Source: an uncultured Planctomycetaceae bacterium (GTDB lineage Bacteria > Planctomycetota > Planctomycetia > Planctomycetales > Planctomycetaceae). From it: 39,701 bases of DNA. Shown here one piece after another: positions 8,489-17,724 of this stretch. The stretch lies in assembly GCA_937916515.1 (NCBI GenBank), contig CALFSX010000333.1, positions 1-39,701 on the forward strand, given 5' to 3'. Position numbers and translations under genes: made by a program. How positions within the stretch are numbered: the first letter of the stretch is position 1; the number at the start of each line of letters is the position of its first letter. A model generated the notes under the pieces. That model was not told the origin of the DNA, did not search any database, and saw only the letters and a program-made list of their open reading frames with translations.

Positions 8489-9556
8489 CTATTTTTTCTT
8501 ATCGAACGCTCCGCTATCCACCAACTGTTGGAAGAATTCGACCAACGATTCTTCCAGTGGACGATAGGTCATTCCCAATTGATCGATACTTTTGGAATTG
8601 TCTGCGACAAACGGGATTCCAACGTTGTCGCGAATCATGCGACGGGTTAAGGACTTATCCAACAGCGGCCCCACCAACCAGACCAGCGGTTTGGGGGATG
8701 TCATTTTCGGAAACGGATACGCTCGACCAAACTTCTTAACCAACGGCCTGGCCATCGACGGAAAATCGGTGTTATAGCCGGAAACAATATGCCGCCCTTG
8801 TGCCTCCGGAAGAAAGGCGGCTTTCAGATGAGCGTCAGCAACATCGCGCACATCGACAACTCCGATTCCGAATTGCGGAACACCAAGCCTCATCGTTCCA
8901 TCGCCAAAATTCCTGATCAGCTTAAACGATTCTGAAGTTGCATTGGGATTGATGCCGGGCCCAATCACTAACGATGGATTGATGACCACAAGATCCCATC
9001 GATCCTGATCGCCTGAAATCTTCCAGGCTTCGCGTTCGGCCTGAACTTTAGAATACGAATAAGCGCCGTGATCCAAAGTGGAAGTCGTGTTCCAGTCATC
9101 TTCGGTGAACTTTCCTGACGCCGTTTTCTTAACGTCAACGTTATCACCATAAATTGCTGCAACGCTGCTTGTAAGAACAACTCGCTTAACGGAACTGGTC
9201 TTATTGGCCTGCAGAAGCACGTTGCGCGTCCCCAACACGGCAGGTTCAACAAGCTGCTTCTGAGGATCCTTCACACTGACAGTAAATGGCGATGCCGTAT
9301 GGAAAACCAATTCACATCCATCCATCGCCTGAGCATACGACCCTTCGTCCAGCAGATCCGACTTGAAATAACGAATCTGTCCCGGTAACTCGCTGGCCAG
9401 CTTATCAAGGTATTTCAACTTTTCATGATCTTCGATATCACGAACGGCTGCATGGACCGTTAGCCCTTTTTCAAGCAGCCTCGTCACAATCCATCCAGCC
9501 ACGTACCCGGTTGCGCCAGTAATCATCACTGGCCTGGACTTATCAATAATCGTCAT
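8489..9556 (-). CDS. NAD-dependent epimerase / dihydroflavonol-reductase-like aldehyde reductase
   Basis: A 355-residue extended SDR. The N-terminal cofactor motif is TGATGYVAGW (13-22), with Ala replacing the third glycine of GxxGxxG as is common in bacterial aldehyde-reductase relatives of dihydroflavonol 4-reductase. The catalytic YxxxK is in YSYSKVQAE, and the VVINPSLVIGPG segment that shapes the substrate pocket follows. No signal peptide, so cytoplasmic. The likely role is NADPH-dependent reduction of an aldehyde or ketone; the substrate is unknown. It is upstream of the methyltransferase on the same strand, with a gap of about 226 bases, so co-transcription is possible but not shown. 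Confidence 0.88.
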   Translation of the reverse strand: MTIIDKSRPVMITGATGYVAGWIVTRLLEKGLTVHAAVRDIEDHEKLKYLDKLASELPGQIRYFKSDLLDEGSYAQAMDGCELVFHTASPFTVSVKDPQKQLVEPAVLGTRNVLLQANKTSSVKRVVLTSSVAAIYGDNVDVKKTASGKFTEDDWNTTSTLDHGAYSYSKVQAEREAWKISGDQDRWDLVVINPSLVIGPGINPNATSESFKLIRNFGDGTMRLGVPQFGIGVVDVRDVADAHLKAAFLPEAQGRHIVSGYNTDFPSMARPLVKKFGRAYPFPKMTSPKPLVWLVGPLLDKSLTRRMIRDNVGIPFVADNSKSIDQLGMTYRPLEESLVEFFQQLVDSGAFDKKK

Positions 9557-9707
9557 TCGTCACGGCATCCTGCTGCGGAGATCTTGTTTGCGACCACTGG
9601 CGTGCCATTCCAAAGAACAGATCAACCAGTAAGCTGAATTCCGTCCATGCTATCAAATGGCATTGGATTTCAAGTCTTTAACCAGAGGCTAAACGGGAAA
9701 TACGACA

Positions 9708-11087
9708 TTAGCTCGATTGAAGAGCAGCCAGACGATTTCGCACGTCGCGAAACGAACCATCAACCTCAAAGATTTCCGTGTAATGCACAGCTGCGTTCTG
9801 CGCGTCGTGACGAGATTCGCACAAACGACCAAGCCAATAGTGAGCCAGCTTAAACGCATTCGGCTTCGATTGGCGATCAATAATCGATAAGGCGAATCTC
9901 AGTTTTTCCTCGCCCTCCACCGCATGCCCACTGCGGACCCAACATTCTCCCAATCCGATCAATGCCTCACTGCGGAGTTGATCGTTGCCAGCCACCTTTT
10001 GAAACAGCGGAATCGCAGATTCAAATTCCTGCACGCGGCGAAAAAAGTCGGCCAGCTGAAACAGGCTCAGCGAATCGTTCGGGCTATTGGTCGCGCGACG
10101 AGTAAACACGTCGCGTTCTTTCTTCGCCAAACTGAAACTGCAGTCGGCCAAAAGGCAGCGAGCCTTTTCGCAGGTCGGCTTGCTGGCATATTGTTTCTGA
10201 GCATCGGCTGCTTCTTTTCGCAGCAATGTCAGTTCAACGTCTTCAAAGCGTTTCAGAACTGAAACATTGTTTGGAGCAAGCTGAAGAATCTGGCGGTACG
10301 TTTGCAACGCTGAACAAAGCTTTGCCTGCTGAATTTGACTTTCCCCCGCCGCAATCAATGCAACAAGCTGTCGATTCTGGTTTTGCCTGTCTGCCTCCGT
10401 GGCATCAGAGACCTCTTTACGCCGATTCGCTTCTGCAGCAAGAATCTGTTTTCGGTCAACGCCCAATTCAACGTCGCGAGAACTTTCGGCGTGCGCATAT
10501 CCACCAACGTTAATCATCGCCGCAACATCAACACCGCAGATAAGTTCTTTCGCAATTCTGCCGGTGGGATCAATGCTGTTAATTCGCTGAAAACAGGACT
10601 TCGCCAGATCGTATTCCCCATTTGCCTGCAAAAGTGTACCGAAGGCACGAAAGTAACTGGCATTGTCTTTATCGATCTTTAGCGCTGTCGACCAGGCATA
10701 GCGGGCAATTTGAATTCTTCCCGCATCAGTCGCAGCTTTTGCGAGTTCCGCGAACATCGAAGCATCCCACGGGTTCAGCGAAATGGCATCTTCCGCAAGT
10801 TCGTCGACCGACAACCAATCGTGCCGAGCCTGAGCTGCCATAATTCGGCTTCGCAAGGCGGCAATTTTCACCGCGACCACTTTGGAAGGTGAATCAGTCT
10901 TGCCAAATCTTCGCCGGCTGCATCGATGTTTCTGCTTGCGATATTCAAGCTCATCCGGCCCCAAACGTACCGCCTGAGTCAGACACTCCAATGCGTATTC
11001 CCAGTTCCTGCGATCCATCGCATCAACGCCGTTCAGAAACCATTGTTCCGCGCCACTAAATAGCTTTCCGCCGCTGGTTGAATTCAT
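9708..11087 (-). CDS. Tetratricopeptide-repeat protein
   Basis: 459 residues built almost wholly from helical TPR-like repeats, for example EQWFLNGVDAMDRRNWEYAL (13-32), LNPWDASMFAELAKAATDAG (about 109-128) and FKLAHYWLGRLCESRHDAQN near the C-terminus. A charged, probably helical linker rich in Ala, Glu, Lys and Gln occupies roughly residues 205-300. No signal peptide or membrane segment, so probably cytoplasmic. TPR proteins act as scaffolds for complexes; the partner cannot be inferred because the neighbours are unrelated. The start is the ATG next to the only nearby GGG-rich sequence, and is uncertain. Confidence 0.8.
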   Translation of the reverse strand: MNSTSGGKLFSGAEQWFLNGVDAMDRRNWEYALECLTQAVRLGPDELEYRKQKHRCSRRRFGKTDSPSKVVAVKIAALRSRIMAAQARHDWLSVDELAEDAISLNPWDASMFAELAKAATDAGRIQIARYAWSTALKIDKDNASYFRAFGTLLQANGEYDLAKSCFQRINSIDPTGRIAKELICGVDVAAMINVGGYAHAESSRDVELGVDRKQILAAEANRRKEVSDATEADRQNQNRQLVALIAAGESQIQQAKLCSALQTYRQILQLAPNNVSVLKRFEDVELTLLRKEAADAQKQYASKPTCEKARCLLADCSFSLAKKERDVFTRRATNSPNDSLSLFQLADFFRRVQEFESAIPLFQKVAGNDQLRSEALIGLGECWVRSGHAVEGEEKLRFALSIIDRQSKPNAFKLAHYWLGRLCESRHDAQNAAVHYTEIFEVDGSFRDVRNRLAALQSS

Positions 11088-12226
11088 TACCGGGCCCTGA
11101 CTGGTTCTGGAAACAATGAAACACTTTGGTCAGCAAAAGACCAGAAACGACAAAACACAGAACAACTAAGGGGCATTCCGCGCCGTCGTGCCAAGCCGTT
11201 TTCCAGCACGTAGACTACCACAGTTTCATCGCTGACGATCAGTGTGAAATACGGAATCGAATCGCCGCCCGTAATAACGTTCAGTTTGAGTTCACAAGAC
11301 TTGACACGGCGACCGTTTCATGGATCCAGACAACAATAGGAACGCTCCACCTACCAGTGAGGACGATCTCCCGTTGCCACCACAGCTCCATCAGGATCGC
11401 ACAGTTTACGAGCAGAAATGCGATTTCATTGTGCGACCAAGTGCTGCACATTGGCAAGGTTGCTCGGCTTTTGACGTGGTTCACCACAAAACACTTAACC
11501 TATTTAGCTTTACAAACGCCTATGTAAAGAAAAGTATGGAACGGCACACCCTTTGCCATCTTCGTTACTCAAATACGCACAAGCAAGTGCGCTCCTGTTG
11601 CACAAGATCCGTAAATGTACCTGATTGTGACTGCGATTATTCAATATCTCGATTGCTGGCGAAATCGAGTCGGCAGTCCGTTCGCGCATACCGAATCTGC
11701 ATTGACTGCGACCGGATGGCATGACAGCCAGAAATCGAAGACCTTCGCTGCAAAGGGGCAGACAGATTTTCCTGCACTTCAACAAGTTAAGAAGGCTCAG
11801 CGGAAGTCTGGCTTCATAAAGTTAAACGACAGTGCTCCGGTCGTGATCTCAAAAGAAAAACGGTTCGTTGAAGGCGGGAGACTTAAGCCCGAGTCAATCA
11901 CTGCCCCCAGCCGGGTGCAGTTGCGAGGTAAATCAAACGCTGGGGCAAATCAGTTAGGTCAAGACTCTCATAAAACCATCGACATCTTATTGCCTTACCA
12001 TTCGCGCGATGACCTTGCACACGAGTAAAGAAGAGAACTAGCTCAGGCGAGCCACCCCTACAGCAAACATTATTGACGCTGATCGCCCATTGGGAATTGG
12101 ATCAGCGAAAAAACGATTGGTCATAAATCCATGTTGAAGCCAGGTCGAACATTGTTGAAATACAACACTCTACGTGATGCCCCAACAGAACCACTTCGAA
12201 CTGTATTCTCAGGCAACACTTCGAAA
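11088..12226. other. 1.1 kb region without a recognisable gene
   Basis: This is the longest unexplained gap. Several short frames exist on both strands (the longest is 11615-12028, plus strand, 137 codons), but none shows a domain, a signal peptide or a convincing ribosome binding site, and they overlap in conflicting frames. It may hold the promoter region of the HTH-GAF regulator at 12227, a decayed gene, or an unannotated RNA; nothing in the sequence decides between these. Confidence 0.5.
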
Positions 12227-13846
12227 ATGACAGCCAGCAGCAGCAAAGTCTCCACTGCATCCGTAACGATCCATGCGGTCTCACTTCCACCTCAGACAAC
12301 AATTCCGGTTCTTGATGCAGCAGAAGTAAAGGGCTATGGATTTCGCCAGTACCCAACCGTCGAAAGCCTTCTGGACGCAACGGCTCCGTCGTCTGTGGGC
12401 TGCGTATTGATTTGTGCAACCAATGATTTGGCAAGAAACCTTGCGATCGTCAGCCGCATCAAAACGCACTTTCACTCAATCCCATTAATTGTGCTGCAGA
12501 ACGCGGATTCCACCGAAAACACGGTGGAATTCATGCAACAGGGCGTTTACTCAGTTATTTCTCAGCCGTTTGAACATCAAAAACTGCTAAACACAATCAC
12601 AGAGGCAGTCGAACTAAGCATTGGGCAGCAGTCGACGGTTGATACCTGTCGAGAATCGTTGCTTCGTATGAATGAAGCCACTGAAAAGGAACTGGAAGTT
12701 CTGCGATTAATTATGCAGGGCAAGAAGAATAAGGAAATCTCAGCAGCGCTGGGAATCACCGTTCGCGCTGTAGAAGACAGACGTTTTCGACTGATGAAGA
12801 AGGTCGGCGTGGATTCCGTTGCAGAGCTTGTCGCGCTCGCCGTGACAGCCGAATATTATCAACAGGGATTCAAAGTGCCCGGAACGTCGTTGCAAGCGAA
12901 CGTTGTGAATTCCCGGCAGTGCATCCGAGGTATCGAAATATGGACACCAAACCACGATGAAACATTTCTGAAGCTCCAGCAATACTGCTATCGCGATGCA
13001 GCAACGCTTCAGGAAGCCAGACAGACAATGACGTTTTGCCGTGGCGAGGGACTTCCTGGAACAGTATGGAAACAGCGTGCACCCGCATTTTTAGACGAGT
13101 TAATTACTTCCGACTTTGGTCGCAGTCGAGATGCCGGTGCCGCAGGAATGACCACGGCAATTGGCTTTCCGATTTTTTGTGAAGGACAAGTTCAAGCGGT
13201 TGTTTTAATCCTTGTAGATGGACGTCACCAGTTGAAAGCGGTCTTTGAATCATGGCGACTCGACCCACTAACATCGCATCTGCGACTGGCCAATGGCTCG
13301 TACATCAACTGCGAAAAACTAAGAAGACTCAGTGAATTTGTCCACTTGCCGGTTGGCGATGGGCTTGCAGGTATCTCGGCAGAGCAGGGCAGACCGTATA
13401 TCGGCGCTCGCTTTTCGGAAGACGGAAATGCAGTTCGTGGCCTCGCAATTTCGGCAGAAAACCTGCTATCCGGTGTCGCATTGCCTCTTACGGATTCCGG
13501 CACCGCAGTTAGTGACGTGCTGTTGATGTTCAACTCAGAAACGTCAGCAATGTTCTCGCTGCTTCAAATCTGGAAACCATCGCCGGATGGATTGTCAGTC
13601 TCACTGACGACGGAATACGCCAACGGAGTTCCATCCCTGGCGTCGCAAATGTCGTCCTTAAACCAACCAACAACAGGCAGTATTGCCTACGATTGCTGGC
13701 AACAAAAAACGCCGATTGTCGCTGACAACGAAATGGCAAACGAAAGAATCGCACGTGGAGCGTTTTCCGTTTCGCCGACGTTCGGACTCGCGATTCCAAC
13801 CTTCGTCAATGGACGAGTTGTCGCTGTCACCGTGCTCGCAAACTGA
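12227..13846 (+). CDS. Pseudo-receiver, LuxR-type HTH and three GAF-like domains
   Basis: 539 residues. Residues 13-130 align without gaps at the N-terminus to FixJ-type receivers, but every phosphotransfer residue is replaced: the acidic pair is Ser19-Leu20, the phospho-acceptor Asp is Cys63 (GCVLIC), the switch Thr is Gln91, and the Lys of KPF is Gln113 (SQPFEH). A LuxR/FixJ-type helix-turn-helix follows at 151-206 (EKELEVLRLIMQGKKNKEIS). Three GAF-like domains follow, at about 230-331 (with CRGEGLPGTVWKQRAP), 349-437 (LPVGDGLAGISAEQGRPYI) and 444-539. A DNA-binding domain placed before the sensory domains is the reverse of the usual order. Probably a transcription factor controlled by a ligand or partner rather than phosphorylation (inference). 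The frame is open from 12131; the ATG at 12227 puts the receiver fold right at the N-terminus. Confidence 0.85.
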   Translation: MTASSSKVSTASVTIHAVSLPPQTTIPVLDAAEVKGYGFRQYPTVESLLDATAPSSVGCVLICATNDLARNLAIVSRIKTHFHSIPLIVLQNADSTENTVEFMQQGVYSVISQPFEHQKLLNTITEAVELSIGQQSTVDTCRESLLRMNEATEKELEVLRLIMQGKKNKEISAALGITVRAVEDRRFRLMKKVGVDSVAELVALAVTAEYYQQGFKVPGTSLQANVVNSRQCIRGIEIWTPNHDETFLKLQQYCYRDAATLQEARQTMTFCRGEGLPGTVWKQRAPAFLDELITSDFGRSRDAGAAGMTTAIGFPIFCEGQVQAVVLILVDGRHQLKAVFESWRLDPLTSHLRLANGSYINCEKLRRLSEFVHLPVGDGLAGISAEQGRPYIGARFSEDGNAVRGLAISAENLLSGVALPLTDSGTAVSDVLLMFNSETSAMFSLLQIWKPSPDGLSVSLTTEYANGVPSLASQMSSLNQPTTGSIAYDCWQQKTPIVADNEMANERIARGAFSVSPTFGLAIPTFVNGRVVAVTVLAN

Positions 13847-14071
13847 CGCGATCAGTGCATTCAGTAATCAGATGCGACAGCAACTGCGTGGTTTCAGCAG
13901 GAAGCCATTGTGCGGCAGGTTCTGTTAGCCTGAAGACGAATGGAATCGGCGCCGGATGCACTACGTTGAAAACAACAGTTAACAGATACGGTTTCTATCC
14001 GTATTCACGGCCACCAATTCACAACAGACGTCGCATCAAGCGTGCGACATTAAAATAGTGCGAAGTGGAAT

Positions 14072-14101
14072 GCATCTGGCCAAAGTACATTGGCCAGATG
14101 C
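14072..14101. terminator. Hairpin just 3' of the AP2 gene
   Basis: A perfect 11-base inverted repeat (GCATCTGGCCA / TGGCCAGATGC) with an 8-base loop ends 15 bases beyond the stop codon of the minus-strand AP2 gene. There is no clear U-tract on either strand, so it may be a Rho-assisted or processing hairpin rather than a full intrinsic terminator. Confidence 0.5.
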
Positions 14102-14116
14102 GAAAATCCGTTCCAA

Positions 14117-14572
14117 CTATTTTTCCATCTTTCTGACGCCTGCTTCGCGGGCTTTGATAGCGAGTTTCTTTGCGTTGCGAGGTCCATGAACCTTTACGGA
14201 AAATCGCTTCTTGCTGCGAACACCTGGCGATGGGCTCCACTGAGCTTCCCAGTATTCATAGACAACGCCATCGGCACTGCGGCTGTCCGATTCCTGCACA
14301 AATCGAACACCAACAATTCCGGATGTGTTTCGACTTGTAACCCGCTTGGCCAACTGCTTGCGTGTATAAGCTTTTGATGCAAGCTTCTCAACCAGCTCAT
14401 CACGATACTCGCGAGCAGCTGTTAGCGCTTTGCGTTTGCCTCCAAATAAGCTGTCGCTGAACAATTTGCAGTGCAGCTTGCCACGCCGCATCACTCGAAC
14501 TTCGTAACCTCTCGTGGACGCATCCAGACGAGTAATGTTCCGGTTAGGATCATTGGCTTTTCTGATTCCCAC
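14117..14572 (-). CDS. AP2-domain protein
   Basis: 151 residues, basic. The C-terminal half (81-145) is an AP2-type DNA-binding domain: NTSGIVGVRFVQ gives the strand with the GV(R/S) core, then YWEAQWSP, a strand ending in KKRFSVKVHG, and the closing helix RNAKKLAIKAREAG. The N-terminal half (15-62) has the same strand-strand-helix plan (GYEVRVMRRGKLHCKLFSD then a helix to RDEL) and may be a second, diverged copy. Free-standing AP2 proteins without an integrase or homing-endonuclease domain occur in Planctomycetes, where they could be regulators; here the target is unknown. The start is GTG, with GGAAAG 8 bases upstream. A nearby imperfect dyad at 14618-14646 might be an operator, but this is speculative. 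Confidence 0.8.
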   Translation of the reverse strand: MGIRKANDPNRNITRLDASTRGYEVRVMRRGKLHCKLFSDSLFGGKRKALTAAREYRDELVEKLASKAYTRKQLAKRVTSRNTSGIVGVRFVQESDSRSADGVVYEYWEAQWSPSPGVRSKKRFSVKVHGPRNAKKLAIKAREAGVRKMEK

Positions 14573-15059
14573 AGCTCTGACTTTCCGTTAACAACAAACA
14601 AAGAACTTACCATCACCTGAATATTGCATGGCGATGCATGCTATTCAGAGAGTAACTGCTGTTCCAATGTAAGACATTCGCTATGCAGATTTCATTCGTT
14701 GTTTGCCAAAAACAGAACAGCAATGTGAGGAAAATTTGGTGCAGGAAAACAAAATTCACCCAGGGAACGACCGACGCAAAGCCCACAGTAATAGCGTACA
14801 GAAATCGACAAGGGTATCGACATTACTGATGCCACGATGACGTTGGAATCCGTTCAAGCCAGATTGGCTCAATAAGCTGTCGGCAAAATGAGACTGTGGA
14901 AAGTACGGGGCCAACCTGCTGGCGCAAAGAATTCGTCGCAGTACGAAATACGAACAGCTATTGCCTCACGGGCCAACAATCTGCAATCTTCGACGCGACG
15001 TTCTTCAGACCAACTTCCGCAACAGGTGGCGAGAATCTGGAAAACCTGTCAATGACAGG
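14573..15059. other. Intergenic region upstream of the AP2 gene
   Basis: No gene was recognised. The only structure seen is an imperfect dyad around 14618-14646 (TGAATATTGCAT, spacer GGCG, then ATGCATGCTATTCA), 46 bases upstream of the AP2 start codon, which could be an operator or promoter-proximal site. Confidence 0.4.
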
Positions 15060-15473
15060 CTATTCAGAAGCTGAACGCCCCTGACTGGCCAGCTTGTCCA
15101 GAATTCCGTTAACGAAGGATGATGAATGTTCCGTGCCGAATTCCCGTGCGAGTTCAACCGCTTCGTTCAGTACTACAGCCGCAGGAGTTCCGATTCTGTC
15201 GATCTCAAAAATGCCGATGCGAATGACGTTGCGATCCGTGGGAGCCATTCGTTCAATTTTCCAGTGGTCAGATACGGCCGTGATTCGTTCGTCAATTGCC
15301 TCACGATTCTCGCGAACTCCAGTAAACAACGACCACGCGAAGTCGATCAAAACTTCATCGTCCAGTTGCTCTTCGATTGAGTTGCGAATCCAATGCAGGT
15401 CAGCATCTGGATTTTGATCGACAAGAAACAACATCTGCAAAACAGACTTGCGAGCATCAGAACGACGAGGCAT
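15060..15473 (-). CDS. nusB: Transcription antitermination factor NusB
   Basis: 137 residues, all one NusB domain of normal length. The all-helical fold is recognised from RRSDARKSVLQMLFLVDQ at the start (ribosomal boxA-binding arginine-rich patch), WKIERMAPTDRNVIRIGIFE in the middle, and the family's closing signature LNEAVELAREFG then SSFVNGILDKLA. NusB binds boxA RNA with NusE (ribosomal protein S10) and supports rRNA antitermination. It is the last gene of the block transcribed coaE, rho, ribH, nusB, 107 bases after ribH; the ribH-nusB order is classical. No clear Shine-Dalgarno precedes the ATG. Confidence 0.95.
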   Translation of the reverse strand: MPRRSDARKSVLQMLFLVDQNPDADLHWIRNSIEEQLDDEVLIDFAWSLFTGVRENREAIDERITAVSDHWKIERMAPTDRNVIRIGIFEIDRIGTPAAVVLNEAVELAREFGTEHSSSFVNGILDKLASQGRSASE

Positions 15474-15580
15474 TGAAAGGCGACTTTGAGAAAGCGAAAA
15501 AACTTTGAATGAACTTGCTTAACACATCCAACGGAAAAGAACGACGCAACCGCTGGCACGAACCCGGACGTAAAGTTCCA

Positions 15581-16048
15581 TCAACCAATTTTCTTCAACA
15601 GGTTTACCATTTCAATGGCAGCCAACGTTGCTTCCGTTCCCTTGTTTCCGACTTTACCACCGGCACGATCAAGCGCCTGATCCATTGACTCACAGGTGAT
15701 GACACCAAACGTCACTGGCACACCTGTCTGTTGAGTGATGTTCATGATTCCCGCAGTAACCTGACTGTTAATGTACTCGTGATGCGTGGTGGCCCCCTGA
15801 ATGACCGCACCAAGGCAAATCACAGCGGCATACTTCCCGCACTCCGCCAGTTTTTTTGCCGCCAACGGAATTTCAAACGATCCAGGCACATGCACAATGT
15901 CAATCTTTGAATCGTCGCCGCCGTGTCGAACAATTGTTTCACACGCCCCATCAACCAGTCGTGAGGTGATCAGGTCGTTAAACCGAGAAACAACAATCGC
16001 GAAGTTGGCGGCTGGACAAACAAGTTCGCCCATAATTGTATTGGACAT
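15581..16048 (-). CDS. ribH: 6,7-dimethyl-8-ribityllumazine synthase
   Basis: 155 residues; catalyses the condensation of 5-amino-6-ribitylamino-uracil with 3,4-dihydroxy-2-butanone-4-phosphate, the penultimate step of riboflavin synthesis. Visible signatures are [13 protein letters not shown] (18-31), [16 protein letters not shown] (53-68) with the substrate-binding GSFE, the catalytic histidine in GATTHHEY (His89), and the phosphate-binding [12 protein letters not shown] near the C-terminus. The enzyme forms pentamers or icosahedral capsids. It sits 104 bases after rho and 107 before nusB on the same strand, so probably one transcription unit. No FMN riboswitch was seen in front of it. Confidence 0.96.
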   Translation of the reverse strand: MSNTIMGELVCPAANFAIVVSRFNDLITSRLVDGACETIVRHGGDDSKIDIVHVPGSFEIPLAAKKLAECGKYAAVICLGAVIQGATTHHEYINSQVTAGIMNITQQTGVPVTFGVITCESMDQALDRAGGKVGNKGTEATLAAIEMVNLLKKIG

Positions 16049-16152
16049 GATTCGAATTCAATATTTGCAAGGTCAGAAGTCAGTTTTATGAACGGGCTAA
16101 GCTCGTTTTCCAGCAGGAATTCGTCGCTGCCCCACAACAGTGAAACCAGCAG

Positions 16153-17565
16153 TCAGTCCAGATTCAGCGTCAACAGGAACTCTTCGTTGGACCTGGTCTT
16201 TTGCATGCGATTGATCAATAGATCCATCGCATCAACAGGATTCATATCGTTCAACACGCGGCGCAACTTCCAGATGAGTTTCAGTTCATCTTCGCCCATC
16301 AGCAGTTCTTCGCGACGAGTGCCAGAACGATTGACATCGATGGCTGGCCAGATACGTTTTTCAACCATGCGACGGTCGAGATGCAGCTCCGTGTTTCCCG
16401 TGCCTTTGAATTCCTCAAAGATCACTTCATCCATCCGGCTGCCAGTGTCTACCAAAGCAGTGGCGATAATTGTCAGGCTACCGCCTTCTTCCACACAGCG
16501 GGCGGCCCCGAAAAATCGCTTCGGGTTCTGCAGTGCATTCGCGTCAACGCCGCCTGACAGAGTCTTGCCGGAATTTGGGATTTCAGTATTCCAGGCTCTG
16601 GCAAGCCGGGTGATGGAATCCAGAAATATAATCACGTCATGACCGTACTCGACCATACGCTTGGCCTTTTCGATCACCATTTCCGAAACCTGAATGTGTC
16701 GAGCCGTCGGCTCGTCAAAAGTACTGCTAACAACTTCGCAGTTGTCACTTTTCAACTTGCGTTCCATGTCCGTAACTTCTTCCGGACGCTCATCAATAAG
16801 CAGTACAATCACGTAAGCATCAGGATGATTCTGGCGAACGGCGTCTGCCATTTGCTGAAGCAAGATCGTCTTTCCAGCTCGCGGCGGCGATACAATCAAA
16901 CCTCGCTGCCCAAGACCAATTGGAGCAATCAAGTCAACGATTCGAGTACTTAGGTGCGGAGCCTTATCTGCAAGCCTTAGCCGTTTTTCGGGGTGCAACG
17001 GCGTTAGATCGTCAAAGAAAACTTTGGCGGTCAACAGATTGGGATCCTGCCCATTAATCGCTTCGACTCGCAGCAACGCAAAGTAGCGTTCATTTTCTTT
17101 AGGCGGACGAATCTGACCAGCAACGGTGGCACCGGTTCGCAACCCGAAGCGACGAATCTGGCTGGGGCTAACATAGATGTCGTCGGGGCAGGGCAGATAG
17201 TGGTAGTCAGGGCTGCGCAGAAAACCGAAGCCGTCTGGAAGAATTTCCAAAGTCCCTTCGCCGAACATCAGGCCGTTAAGCCGAGTTCGTTCTTTCAGAA
17301 TTTTGAAAATCAGATCCTGTTTTTTGAGCCCGTTGAATTCAACCAGCTTTTCCTGCTCGGCAATTTCGATCAGTTCGGTCATCGACATCCGTTGCAGGTC
17401 TGCGATGTTAAAGTCCGCCGCCTTGGAAGGAGCAAACGATTCCGATGTGGCTTGTCGAGTTTGAGGATCGCCGCCGTCTGCAGAACCTGATGATCTGGGC
17501 GACGGTGTTGCACGATGCTGTCGGACGATAGGTGGTCGATCGTCAGATGGAGTGGAAGGAGTCAT
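16153..17565 (-). CDS. rho: Transcription termination factor Rho
   Basis: 470 residues. Residues 1-50 are a Pro/Ser/Arg-rich extension of low complexity. The Rho N-terminal helical domain is at about 54-92 ([20 protein letters not shown]), the cold-shock-like RNA-binding domain at 98-170 with [19 protein letters not shown], and the RecA-type ATPase from about 200. Walker A is PPRAGKT (227-233), [12 protein letters not shown] (256-267) follows, and Walker B with the arginine-rich loop is [16 protein letters not shown] (311-326). All catalytic parts are intact; hexameric RNA helicase, cytoplasmic. The frame is open to a TTG at 17595, but the ATG at 17565 is preceded by AGGAGG with an 11-base spacer, so it is the start. 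Confidence 0.97.
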   Translation of the reverse strand: MTPSTPSDDRPPIVRQHRATPSPRSSGSADGGDPQTRQATSESFAPSKAADFNIADLQRMSMTELIEIAEQEKLVEFNGLKKQDLIFKILKERTRLNGLMFGEGTLEILPDGFGFLRSPDYHYLPCPDDIYVSPSQIRRFGLRTGATVAGQIRPPKENERYFALLRVEAINGQDPNLLTAKVFFDDLTPLHPEKRLRLADKAPHLSTRIVDLIAPIGLGQRGLIVSPPRAGKTILLQQMADAVRQNHPDAYVIVLLIDERPEEVTDMERKLKSDNCEVVSSTFDEPTARHIQVSEMVIEKAKRMVEYGHDVIIFLDSITRLARAWNTEIPNSGKTLSGGVDANALQNPKRFFGAARCVEEGGSLTIIATALVDTGSRMDEVIFEEFKGTGNTELHLDRRMVEKRIWPAIDVNRSGTRREELLMGEDELKLIWKLRRVLNDMNPVDAMDLLINRMQKTRSNEEFLLTLNLD

Positions 17566-17576
17566 GGCGAATTGGG

Positions 17577-17582
17577 CCTCCT
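17577..17582 (-). promoter_or_regulatory. Shine-Dalgarno deciding the rho start
   Basis: A perfect AGGAGG on the minus strand, 11 bases before the ATG at 17565. It falls inside the longer open frame that begins at the TTG at 17595, which argues against that upstream start. Confidence 0.7.
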
Positions 17583-17724
17583 GGGTGGAGGGCAAGATTA
17601 GAAATTCCGTCTTGGAAAGTCGCTTTAGAAAAAAGCGTTTCCGTCAACGTGATGGGAAGTCGGTCGATCTGAACGATCTAAGACTGAATGGAATTCAATT
17701 TGTATTTCATGAAAGCAAACGGAC

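Noticed and set aside
11615-12028. 137-codon open frame in the large gap before the HTH-GAF regulator
   Set aside because: No recognisable domain, no convincing ribosome binding site, and other frames of similar length overlap it.
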